Origin: JAIQFL01 sp035295745
GTDB lineage: Bacteria > Acidobacteriota > Terriglobia > Bryobacterales > Bryobacteraceae
DNA: 29,658 nucleotides
NCBI GenBank assembly: GCA_035295745.1
Contig: DATGIL010000103.1
Location: 1 to 29,658 of the forward strand
Direction of reading: 5' to 3'
A program made the translations under genes and the position numbers. Under the pieces are notes generated by a model, which was given only the letters and a program-made list of their open reading frames with translations, searched no databases and was not told the origin of the DNA. Positions within the stretch are counted from its first letter, which is position 1. The number at the start of each line of letters is the position of its first letter. Of this stretch, positions 15,566-22,973 are shown piece after piece.

Positions 15566-16374
15566 AGCTGTTTTCGGAGTTTGAAAAGACCATCGAGCGC
15601 GGGTTCAAGCGCTGGACGGAGCGGGTGCTCGGCAAGGCCGAGTCGGACGAACTGCTACTGGTGCATCGTGCCATGCTGGAGGAGATCGAAGGCAAAGTGC
15701 AGGTGCTGGCGCGCGGAAAGCGCGTATTCCCGTTCAGTCGCGTGACGGTGACGCTGTCGTCGCCGGATGCCGAGCGGCGGACGTTGTACCAGTCGGCGTT
15801 CCAGGAAGGCGGACGGCTGGAGGGCGATGTTCGCGAGGCTCTGCGGAGTGCGGAATGCGAGATGCCGCGGAGCTTCCACGTGGAAGTCAAGACGGCGGAC
15901 AAAGAAGTTCCCGAGAACGGGAATGTGTTCGCGATCGAGTATGCCGCCGACGAGCCGAAGGCAGTCAAACGAATCGTAGAGCATGCCCCCGAAGCTGCTC
16001 CCGAGGGGCCTGGACGGCTGGTCGTGGTAAAGGGCAAGACGGCAAGCGGCGAGTACGCCCTGTCCAAAGCTCGGACGAATATCGGCAGGCTGGCCGAGTT
16101 GACCGATGCCGAAGAGCGCGTGGTGCGGCGCAACGACGTAGTGTTCGAGGAAGGGCTCGATGTAGCGAACTCCACAGTGTCGCGACGTCACGCGCACATT
16201 CGGCTGGATGGCGGCGAATACCGTGTCTGCGACGACGAGAGCGAATTCGGCACGGTGGTTTTCCGCGATGGACGTACGATCGAAGTGCCCGCCGGCAATC
16301 GCCGCGGCGAGAAACTGAGGCCGGGCGACGAGATTTATCTCGGGCGAGCGTGTCTGCGTTTTGAGCGGGCATGA
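15562..16374 (+). CDS. FHA-domain protein with FhaA-like N-terminal domain (second)
   Basis: The product has 270 residues. The N-terminal about 115 residues (MKLFSEFEKTIERGFKRW...) match the FhaA N-terminal domain layout more clearly than the first FHA gene does. A linker leads to a C-terminal FHA domain with Arg176 in NIGR, Ser207 and His210 in VSRRHAHI, and EFGTVV where the FHA fold binds the phosphothreonine loop. There is no membrane segment. The start codon overlaps the SEDS-PBP stop (ATGA 15562-15565) and the stop overlaps the fumarylacetoacetase ATG (16371-16374). FhaA in mycobacteria binds cell-wall regulators. Here it probably links kinase signals to the fused synthase. Confidence 0.9.
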   Translation: MKLFSEFEKTIERGFKRWTERVLGKAESDELLLVHRAMLEEIEGKVQVLARGKRVFPFSRVTVTLSSPDAERRTLYQSAFQEGGRLEGDVREALRSAECEMPRSFHVEVKTADKEVPENGNVFAIEYAADEPKAVKRIVEHAPEAAPEGPGRLVVVKGKTASGEYALSKARTNIGRLAELTDAEERVVRRNDVVFEEGLDVANSTVSRRHAHIRLDGGEYRVCDDESEFGTVVFRDGRTIEVPAGNRRGEKLRPGDEIYLGRACLRFERA

Positions 16375-17606
16375 TCAACGGCACGCACGATCCGGCGCTC
16401 GAAAGCTGGGTGGCATCCGCCAATCGGCCTGGCACCGATTTCCCGATTCAGAACTTGCCGTTCGGCACATTCCGCCGGCGCGGGAATTCGGAGCCTGCTG
16501 TGGGCGTTGCGATCGGCGATCAGATCCTCGATGTCACGCAGGCGCTTGGCATCCAGTCGATGCAGAGCGTGATGTCGATGACGAGCAGCGGACGCGCCGA
16601 GCTTCGCCAGAAGATCAGCATGCTTCTCGCACGCGGATCGACCCCGGCCCTCCACTTGCTCACCCCGATGGATTCCGCGGAGATGCTTCTGCCTTGTGAG
16701 ATTCGCGATTACACGGACTTCTACGCATCGATTCACCACGCCACCAACGTGGGGAGCATGTTTCGTCCCGACAATCCGTTGCTGCCGAACTACAAGTGGA
16801 TTCCGGTGGCATATCACGGGCGCGCTTCGTCGGTTGTGGTGAGCGGGACCGCTGTGCGCCGCCCGTGGGGGCAGACGGCCGGCAGTCCCGGCGCCGCTCC
16901 CGTCTTCACTCCATCGAAGCGCCTCGACTACGAGTTGGAACTGGGCGCGTTCATCGGCCCCGGCAACGCAATGGGCGACTCCATTCCGATGCGCGAGGCG
17001 GATGGCCACCTGGCAGGAGTCTGCCTGCTCAACGACTGGTCGGCGCGCGATATTCAGGCCTGGGAATACCAGCCGCTCGGTCCGTTTCTGGCGAAGAGTT
17101 TCGCCACCTCGATCTCTCCCTGGATCATCACTCGCGAGGCACTAGAGCCGTTTCGCTGCGAAGGCGATCCTCGCGCAAAGGGCGATCCGTCGCCGCTCCC
17201 TCACCTGTCCGCGGCGGAACCGGACGCCTTCGACATCACGCTGGAGGTCTGGCTCCGCTCCCCACAGATGGCAGAGCCCATGCGCGTGAGCCGCGGCCAT
17301 TTCCGATCGATGTACTGGACGCTGGCGCAGATGGTGGCGCATCACAGCTCCAACGGCTGCCCGTTGCGAGCGGGATCGCTGCTCGGCAGTGGAACGGTTT
17401 CGGGGCCGGAGAAGGAGAATCGAGGCTGTCTCCTGGAGAGGACCTGGGGCGGGTCGGAGCCTCTGCGATTACCCACAGGCGAGGAGCGGCGATTCCTCGA
17501 AGACGGCGACGAGGTCGTGCTGCGCGGCTGGTGCGAGGCTCCGGGATTCCGGCGCATCGGTCTGGGCGATTGCCGCGGCATCGTGACTGCGGCGATGCCC
17601 TTGTGA
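16371..17606 (+). CDS. fahA: Fumarylacetoacetase
   Basis: The enzyme hydrolyses 4-fumarylacetoacetate to fumarate and acetoacetate, the last step of tyrosine/homogentisate breakdown. The product has 411 residues, the usual length. Counterparts of the mouse enzyme's active site are visible with a constant offset: Asp116 and His123 in TDFYASIHHATNVG (mouse 126, 133), Glu188 and Glu190 in YELELGAFIG (199, 201), and Asp222 in LLNDWSARD (233). The N-terminal SH3-like domain (FPIQNLPFGTFRRRG) is complete. The gene overlaps the preceding FHA gene by four bases, an unexpected coupling of catabolism to a cell-wall signalling operon. No other tyrosine-degradation gene is in the window. Confidence 0.95.
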   Translation: MINGTHDPALESWVASANRPGTDFPIQNLPFGTFRRRGNSEPAVGVAIGDQILDVTQALGIQSMQSVMSMTSSGRAELRQKISMLLARGSTPALHLLTPMDSAEMLLPCEIRDYTDFYASIHHATNVGSMFRPDNPLLPNYKWIPVAYHGRASSVVVSGTAVRRPWGQTAGSPGAAPVFTPSKRLDYELELGAFIGPGNAMGDSIPMREADGHLAGVCLLNDWSARDIQAWEYQPLGPFLAKSFATSISPWIITREALEPFRCEGDPRAKGDPSPLPHLSAAEPDAFDITLEVWLRSPQMAEPMRVSRGHFRSMYWTLAQMVAHHSSNGCPLRAGSLLGSGTVSGPEKENRGCLLERTWGGSEPLRLPTGEERRFLEDGDEVVLRGWCEAPGFRRIGLGDCRGIVTAAMPL

Positions 17607-17620
17607 CCGGCGCGCGAACG

Positions 17621-17630
17621 CGGTATACCG
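17621..17630. repeat. 10-bp perfect palindrome before the serine hydrolase gene
   Basis: CGGTATACCG is self-complementary and ends four bases before the ATG at 17635. It could overlap a promoter -10 (TATACC), be an operator, or occur by chance. Confidence 0.3.
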
Positions 17631-17634
17631 GATC

Positions 17635-19341
17635 ATGCTTTCACGACTCGCGCTGACCTGGCCGTTATCGATCTGCCTGATTTCGGGCGCCTGCTTGGCC
17701 CAAGACCCCGCCCGCATGGATCAAATCGTCCAATCCTATGTGAGCGGCAATCACTTCATGGGATCGGTTCTGGTCGCGCGGGGCGACCAGATGCTGCTCA
17801 ATAAGGGATACGGCTCCGCGAACCTGGAATGGGATGTGCCGAATTCGCCGATCACGAAGTTTCGTCTGGGGTCGGTGACCAAACAGTTCACCGCGGCTTC
17901 GATTCTACTGCTCGAAGAACGCGGCAAACTGAGCGTCCAGGATCCGGTGAAGAAGTACGTGCCGGATGCGCCGGCCGCGTGGGACAAGATCACCATCTTT
18001 CATCTACTGACGCACACCTCGGGCATCGCCAACTTTACGAGTTTTCCGGATTATGCGAAGCTCGAGCCGTTTCCGACCACGGCGGCGGAGGTGGTGAAGC
18101 GCTTTCGCGATAAGCCGCTCGAATTTGAGCCAGGCGAAAAGTGGGAATACAGCAATTCGGGGTACGCACTGCTCACCTACATCATCGAAAAAATCACGGG
18201 CGGGAGTTACGAGTCGTTCGTCCAGGAGAATTTGCTCAAGCCGCTGGGGATGAAGGATTCCGGTTACGATTCCAATTCGGCCATCATTGCGCATCGGGCG
18301 GCCGGCTACACTTACGTACGCGACGGCTTCCAGAACGCGGGCTACGTGGACATGACGGTGCCGCAGGGCGCGGGAGCGCTCTATTCCACGACGGGGGACC
18401 TGCTGAAGTGGGAACAGGGCCTGTTCGGCGGCAAGGTGCTGAAGGCTGGGTCGCTCGACAAGATGACCACTCCCTTCAAGAACAACTATGCATTCGGTCT
18501 GACCGTGGAGACGGCCGGCGGACACAAAGTCATCCAGCACGGCGGGGGGATCGAAGGCTTCAATACGGTGCTGGCCTACTATCCCGAGGACAAGTTGACG
18601 GTGGTGGTTCTGGAAAACGCGAACAATCCGGCCGCGCCGCCCGGAGCAATCGCCAACAAACTCGCGGCCTTGGCTCATGGCGATGCGGTGTCACTGCCTG
18701 GGGAACGCAAGGAGATCACGGTCGATTCCAAGATCCTCAGCCGCTATGTGGGTGTGTATCAGATGGGGTCAGGCGCAAACATGCTGGTCACGCTGGAGAA
18801 CGGCCAACTGCTATCGAAGCTGGGACCTCAGCAGGCCATCCCGATCTTCGCGAAATCGCAGACGGTGTTCTTCCCGAAGGTGGTGGATGCCGAGTTGGAG
18901 TTTGCGAAGATCGACGATCAGGGCCGGCCGGGACAACTGATCCTCCACCAGAACGGCCGCGACATGCCGGGGAATCGTCTCAGCGACGCGGAGTTCCAGA
19001 GCATCGTAGACAGTAACGCCGCATTTCAGAAGAGACTCAAGGACAAGACTGCGGCTCCTGGAGGCGAAGCGGCGCTGCACAAGATGCTGGACGATCTGCG
19101 GCAGAACAAGACTGACTCCGAAGTCATGAGTCCCGGCCTGGCGGCTGCCCTCCACCGGCAGGAAGCGCAGATGCCGACTCCCGTCGAGCAGCTTGGGAGG
19201 ATCGAGTCGGTGAAATTCACGGGCGTAGGGCCAGGCGGCGCAGACATCTACACCGTGAAGTACGAGAAGGGGACGCTCGTGTATCGGATCTGGCTGGGAC
19301 GCGACGGCAAGATCGAGCAAGCCAACGTGCGCCCCGAGTGA
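17635..19341 (+). CDS. Exported serine hydrolase, class C beta-lactamase/DD-peptidase family
   Basis: The product has 568 residues. A signal peptide (MLSRLALTWPLSICLISGACLA, residues 1-22) is followed by the penicillin-recognising serine hydrolase fold: Ser80-Lys83 in SVTK, Tyr172-Ser-Asn174 in YSNSGY, and His302 in QHGGGIEGF. About 200 further residues form a C-terminal domain with lipocalin-like strands (YVGVYQMGSG...) and a last stretch (VKYEKGTLVYRIWLGRDGKI) that may be a second small beta unit. Members include beta-lactamases, D-amino peptidases, DD-carboxypeptidases and esterases, so the substrate is open. It starts 28 bases after fumarylacetoacetase and may be the last gene of the cell-wall operon, or have its own promoter. 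It converges with the next gene, only 6 bases away. Confidence 0.9.
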   Translation: MLSRLALTWPLSICLISGACLAQDPARMDQIVQSYVSGNHFMGSVLVARGDQMLLNKGYGSANLEWDVPNSPITKFRLGSVTKQFTAASILLLEERGKLSVQDPVKKYVPDAPAAWDKITIFHLLTHTSGIANFTSFPDYAKLEPFPTTAAEVVKRFRDKPLEFEPGEKWEYSNSGYALLTYIIEKITGGSYESFVQENLLKPLGMKDSGYDSNSAIIAHRAAGYTYVRDGFQNAGYVDMTVPQGAGALYSTTGDLLKWEQGLFGGKVLKAGSLDKMTTPFKNNYAFGLTVETAGGHKVIQHGGGIEGFNTVLAYYPEDKLTVVVLENANNPAAPPGAIANKLAALAHGDAVSLPGERKEITVDSKILSRYVGVYQMGSGANMLVTLENGQLLSKLGPQQAIPIFAKSQTVFFPKVVDAELEFAKIDDQGRPGQLILHQNGRDMPGNRLSDAEFQSIVDSNAAFQKRLKDKTAAPGGEAALHKMLDDLRQNKTDSEVMSPGLAAALHRQEAQMPTPVEQLGRIESVKFTGVGPGGADIYTVKYEKGTLVYRIWLGRDGKIEQANVRPE

Positions 19342-19347
19342 CAAACG

Positions 19348-20124
19348 TTATTGCGAGAAACGGGCGGATCCGACCTGTTCGGGATCGCTTTCGACTGCCA
19401 TCATCTCCTTGCCGCCGTTGACCAGGATGCCGCGCAGTTTGATTAACGAGCTGCTGTCGCCATCGGCCAAGCCGAATTGCAGGTCCACGAAGCAGTCGGA
19501 ACCAACGGTGAAGGTCCCGCTGGTTTTGGCGTCGCCGCGCTGCACCACCAGGTTCCCGTTTCCGTCCGCTTGCACTACCGCTCTCGCGGATGGCGGGCCC
19601 TTCACGCCATCCGTGGCGAATGGAGTGCTGTGGCCCGACAGCGTGAAGCGGTATTGCCCCTGAAAGGAGCTGGCCGCGCAAGTATCCAGCGAGCGCAACA
19701 TCTGGCCGCGCTCGTGAGTGCCTGGATCGCTCTGCTGAATGTCGATGCTGGCGCCCCCGGTCACGGCCTTTCCCGTAAAGTTCTGATACCCACCCGAAGT
19801 GTCCTGAAGGCTGAAGTTCACACTGCAGTCTTCTTTGACCTCGTATTTGCCGGTGGTCGGGTTGCCCAGGAAATAGCCATTGAAATTCACCGAGGACACC
19901 CCGCTGATCGCGCCTTTACCATCCAGGACTAAACGGCCTACCACGGCGACGGGCTGCGCAGGCCCCCCGATGGTAGTGGTGCCGGATAGTTGGAATCCGT
20001 AGGGCCCGTAGATGCCTGTGGCGTCGCACGCATCTGCGGCATAAGATGCACAGCAAACAAACAGCAGCAGAACAGAGGCTCGCAAGAGCCGGCCGGCACC
20101 GATACACCTCGACTTTGTTGCCAT
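19348..20124 (-). CDS. Secreted protein made of two homologous halves, unknown function
   Basis: The product has 258 residues. The signal peptide (RLLRASVLLLFVCCASYAADA, about residues 11-32) is followed by an internal duplication. Each half shows a Cys, then about ten residues, then G-x-Y-x-F-x-LSG (GPYGFQLSGTTT; GQYRFTLSGHST), a V-x-x-DGxG strand (LVLDGKGAISG; VQADGNGNLVV), and a DC-hydrophobic strand (KEDCSVNFSLQD; GSDCFVDLQFGL). The paired cysteines suggest one disulfide per half. Both halves look all-beta. I know similar two-repeat secreted proteins only as unnamed acidobacterial proteins. ATG 20124 is chosen over the upstream 20193 because a GGGGGAG ribosome site lies nine bases before it and it starts the signal peptide. 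Confidence 0.78.
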   Translation of the reverse strand: MATKSRCIGAGRLLRASVLLLFVCCASYAADACDATGIYGPYGFQLSGTTTIGGPAQPVAVVGRLVLDGKGAISGVSSVNFNGYFLGNPTTGKYEVKEDCSVNFSLQDTSGGYQNFTGKAVTGGASIDIQQSDPGTHERGQMLRSLDTCAASSFQGQYRFTLSGHSTPFATDGVKGPPSARAVVQADGNGNLVVQRGDAKTSGTFTVGSDCFVDLQFGLADGDSSSLIKLRGILVNGGKEMMAVESDPEQVGSARFSQ

Positions 20125-20141
20125 ACTCGCGAACTCCCCCG

Positions 20142-20160
20142 GTTCAGTGTGCAACTGAAC
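20142..20160. repeat. Inverted repeat in the divergent intergenic region
   Basis: GTTCAGT (20142-20148), loop GTGCA, ACTGAAC (20154-20160): a perfect 7-bp dyad located 18 bases upstream of the secreted-protein ATG (20124) and about 100 bases upstream of the sigma-factor gene. It could be an operator or a leader hairpin next to the ribosome site. Confidence 0.4.
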
Positions 20161-20260
20161 ATCCAAACCTGGACCACGCCCGCCGGTTAACACTCTTGGA
20201 TCGTATTTCGTCTTTGTCTCAAACAGTCCGATGGAGGGCAGCCGCTCGGGAGCGCTCGGT

Positions 20261-20803
20261 ATGATGAGCTGGTTGGCAACGGAAGTGGACGAGGACGATA
20301 GCCTGATTCGCGCCGCGGTCTCCGGTGACCGAGGGGCGTTCGGCGAACTGTACGTGCGCTACGCCCGCATGGTGCACGGAATTCTGCTGGTGCGGGTTCC
20401 GCATGGCGACGCCGAGGACCTGGTGCAGGACGTGTTCATGTCGGCCATGCGACAGCTACGCGGGTTGCGCACGGCGGCGGCGTTTCGGGGCTGGCTGGCG
20501 GCGATTGCGCGGAACCGTGCCGTGGATTACCTCCGCGCGTCCCGGCGCACGACGCCGCTCGACGAGGAAATAACGCGGAAACAGGGAATGCGCCCGGCAG
20601 GCCAGGACTCGCTGGTGGTGTTGGACTTGATCCGGCAATTGCCGGAAGCCTACCGGGAGACGCTGATCCTACGATTGGTTGAGGGTCTGACCGGGCCCGA
20701 AATCGCGGAGCAGACCGGCCTGGCTCCCGACTCGGTGAGGGTGAACCTCTGCCGGGGAATGAAAATGTTGCGCGAGGTGTGGGGAGGCATGCAAGGAAAA
20801 TGA
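20261..20803 (+). CDS. ECF-type RNA polymerase sigma factor
   Basis: The product has 180 residues. Region 2 reads DRGAFGELYVRYARMVHGIL...DAEDLVQDVFMSAMRQL...FRGWLAAIARNRAVDYLRASRR, and region 4 reads LPEAYRETLILRLVEGLTGPEIAEQTGLAPDSVRVNLCRGMKMLR. This is the two-domain ECF layout. ATG 20261 is preferred to the in-frame ATG 20231 because GGGAG lies eight bases before it. The stop overlaps the ATG of the FecR-like gene (20800-20803, ATGA), so the two are co-translated and that protein is the likely anti-sigma factor. The divergent secreted-protein gene may be a target. Confidence 0.93.
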   Translation: MMSWLATEVDEDDSLIRAAVSGDRGAFGELYVRYARMVHGILLVRVPHGDAEDLVQDVFMSAMRQLRGLRTAAAFRGWLAAIARNRAVDYLRASRRTTPLDEEITRKQGMRPAGQDSLVVLDLIRQLPEAYRETLILRLVEGLTGPEIAEQTGLAPDSVRVNLCRGMKMLREVWGGMQGK

Positions 20804-21759
20804 GCGACGATTACCTTTGGGACCGGTCCGGACCGCCCGATCCGGAGGTCGCATACCTGGAACGGTCGCTGGCGCCCCTGCGATATCGTCATCGGGCAGA
20901 GTTGATTCGCGAGGAGCGGCGCCCCCGGGTGTGGTGGGCGGCCGTGGCAGCCGCGCTGCTGGCAGCCGTCGGCATCTGGCAAATGAAGGCGCCCCCCGCA
21001 CAGTCTACGGCGTGGCAAGTTGCCAGTATGGAAGGTGTTTCGCGATTGGGAGGACAGGAGGCGGCGGTGTCGATGGCGGTCCGTGCCGGGCAAGTGCTGA
21101 AGACGGGCGGCGAGTCCCGGATCTCGTTGCAGGACGACGACGTCGGCAAGATCGATCTCGGGCCGAATTCGGAATTGCGGGCGGCGAATAATCAGCAGGT
21201 CGCGTTGCATCGCGGGAGTCTGCACGCGTTCATTTGGGCGCGGCCCGGACTGTTCGTAGTGGACACGCCTTCAGCGCGCGCGATCGATCTGGGGTGCGAA
21301 TACACGATCGACGTGGACACCGCCGGAAACGGACTGCTGCACGTGTCGCTAGGCTGGGTGGCATTTCGCTATGAGGGGCATGAGTCGTTCATTCCGGCGG
21401 GTGCGGAGTGTGTCACGCGCAAGCGTCAAGGACCGGGAATTCCGTTTTATGAAGATGCGCCCGAGCGATTACGGCTTGGCGTGGACAAGTTCGATGCGGG
21501 CGACTCGTCGGCTGCGTTGGATCCGATCCTGTCGTCGGCGCGGCCTCGCGATGGGTTGACACTCTGGCACCTGCTGACGCGGGTTCCGTCAAATGAGCGG
21601 GCGCGGGTGTTCGACCGCTTCGCGCAATTGGTCGATCTGCCGGCCGGTATTACTCGCGAGAACGCGGTGCGGCGCGATCCGCAGACGATCGACCGCTGCT
21701 GGGACGCATTGAACCTGGAAAACACTGAGTGGTGGCGCGGTTGGGAGCGGAAGTGGTAG
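20800..21759 (+). CDS. FecR-domain membrane protein, probable anti-sigma factor/sensor
   Basis: The product has 319 residues. A cytoplasmic N-terminus of about 45 residues precedes a single membrane helix (about 46-62, VWWAAVAAALLAAVGIW) and a periplasmic FecR-like beta domain: VRAGQVLKTGGESRISL, GKIDLGPNSELRAANN, LHRGSLHAFIWARPGLFVVDTPSARAIDLGCEYTIDVD and LLHVSLGWVAF, the repeat-like strands seen in FecR proteins. A C-terminal helical segment of about 100 residues extends beyond the usual FecR fold. FecR proteins relay an outer-membrane signal to an ECF sigma factor. The 4-base overlap with the sigma gene supports that role. No TonB receptor is directly adjacent; the nearest is 3.4 kb away and reads on the other strand. 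Confidence 0.88.
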   Translation: MSDDYLWDRSGPPDPEVAYLERSLAPLRYRHRAELIREERRPRVWWAAVAAALLAAVGIWQMKAPPAQSTAWQVASMEGVSRLGGQEAAVSMAVRAGQVLKTGGESRISLQDDDVGKIDLGPNSELRAANNQQVALHRGSLHAFIWARPGLFVVDTPSARAIDLGCEYTIDVDTAGNGLLHVSLGWVAFRYEGHESFIPAGAECVTRKRQGPGIPFYEDAPERLRLGVDKFDAGDSSAALDPILSSARPRDGLTLWHLLTRVPSNERARVFDRFAQLVDLPAGITRENAVRRDPQTIDRCWDALNLENTEWWRGWERKW

Positions 21760-21781
21760 CGGGCAGCCACGCACGTGCCCT

Positions 21782-21810
21782 CCGGCAACGGGGTACTTCA
21801 GCGTTGTCGG
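21782..21810 (+). terminator. Hairpin downstream of the FecR-like gene
   Basis: CCGGCAACG (21782-21790) pairs with CGTTGTCGG (21802-21810), a 9-bp stem with one G-U pair and an 11-base loop, 22 bases after the stop at 21759. It sits between converging transcripts and lacks a T-run, so it may be a Rho-assisted end or an mRNA stabiliser. The rest of 21760-21883 shows nothing. Confidence 0.35.
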
Positions 21811-21883
21811 GATGCAAGGCGGGCGTGTGCCGCTAAACCAGTGACTGACAGGAATTTCGGCGAACCTGGCAGGTGTTGGCCGA

Positions 21884-22729
21884 CTAATTGACAGATCGCC
21901 GTCCCGGAGCGGTCTGCTGCTTGGCCAATTTCTCGCGGTAGGCTTTCTCCGCCTCCGCTATGGCCGCGAGATAACCCCCGGGATCGTTGAACGAGCCGGC
22001 TTTTACCTTGGCTTGCATATCGAACTGGGAGGCGTGCGCGGCCAACCAAATTCCGGGCCGCAGCTTTTTCTGAGCAGCGAAAGTCCGCTCATAGTCGTCG
22101 ACAATTTTCGGATACGTCTGGTTGCCAACCAGCGGCTGAACGACGCTGGGCAGGTTCACCAACAGCACGGCTTTGCCACCGGCGGTCAACTGGTAACTGG
22201 CGCTGCCTTTGGTATGGCCGGGGTGAAACAACACGGTAACCCGCGAGTCTCCGAGCTTGATCGTCTCACCGTCCTTCAAGGTCCGGTCGACGCGTACGGG
22301 GGTAAATTGAGAGGCTGGCGAGTTCCCGATGCCGTCGATTTTGCCGCCAGAAACCAGCGGAGGGGTGTCCCCTGGAGTCGCGTACATCTTGGCTCCGGTC
22401 GCCTTTTGGACCTCGGCCATCGCCGCCACATGATCGTAATGCGCCTGCATCGTCAGCAGGATCTTGACGTCCGACAATTGAAAACCGAGCTTCTCGATAG
22501 AGGTTTTCAGTAACGGAACCGAATCGGCGAGTCCGGTGTTAATGAGGATATGGCCTTCGGAAGAGGTGATCAGGTAACAGGCCAAGTCCTCAGTACCCAC
22601 GTAGTAGAGATTGCCAGCCACGCGAAAAGGCGGAAACGGCCGCTTATAGTTCTCTGGATCATCGGCATGGAGCAGCAGGCTACAAGCGGAGGTGAGAATC
22701 AGGAGGAGTCGGCGAGTCACACTGCTCAC
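21884..22729 (-). CDS. Metallo-beta-lactamase-fold hydrolase, subclass B3-like (GOB-type Gln site)
   Basis: About 281 residues with a short signal peptide (VTRRLLLILTSACSLLLHA). Metal-site motifs follow subclass B3: QAHYDH (Gln95, His97, Asp99, His100), FHPGHTKGS (His172) and AAHASQFDM (His232). The first His of HxHxDH is Gln, as in the GOB B3 enzymes. Real B3 lactamases hydrolyse penicillins and carbapenems in the periplasm. Many environmental relatives are of unknown activity, so resistance is not demonstrated. The segment NLPSVVQPLVGNQTYPKIVDDYERTF corresponds to the B3 region around position 221. The start is uncertain: GTG 22729 or GTG 22720 gives the signal peptide, while the frame is open to an ATG at 22819 with an atypical 30-residue extension. 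Confidence 0.85.
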   Translation of the reverse strand: MSSVTRRLLLILTSACSLLLHADDPENYKRPFPPFRVAGNLYYVGTEDLACYLITSSEGHILINTGLADSVPLLKTSIEKLGFQLSDVKILLTMQAHYDHVAAMAEVQKATGAKMYATPGDTPPLVSGGKIDGIGNSPASQFTPVRVDRTLKDGETIKLGDSRVTVLFHPGHTKGSASYQLTAGGKAVLLVNLPSVVQPLVGNQTYPKIVDDYERTFAAQKKLRPGIWLAAHASQFDMQAKVKAGSFNDPGGYLAAIAEAEKAYREKLAKQQTAPGRRSVN

Positions 22730-22973
22730 TTTACCAGTGGGCGGACCTCCATCAAAGTGCCTGGGAAGTCGTGCTGGTTGACCTTTCAAGACGAAAGATA
22801 GCGGAGCTCGGCAGATCAAAGCCCGTCTTCAATGACTCTTTAGGGCTATTCCGTGATAACATCGACCCATACCGAAGCACCTCGGGGGGTGCGGATCGGG
22901 TTTTCGGTGGGCGCGGCTCGAAGCGGCTGGCCATCGTATTGTGCGGAATCCTTCCCCGAAGCAGGAAACAGTA

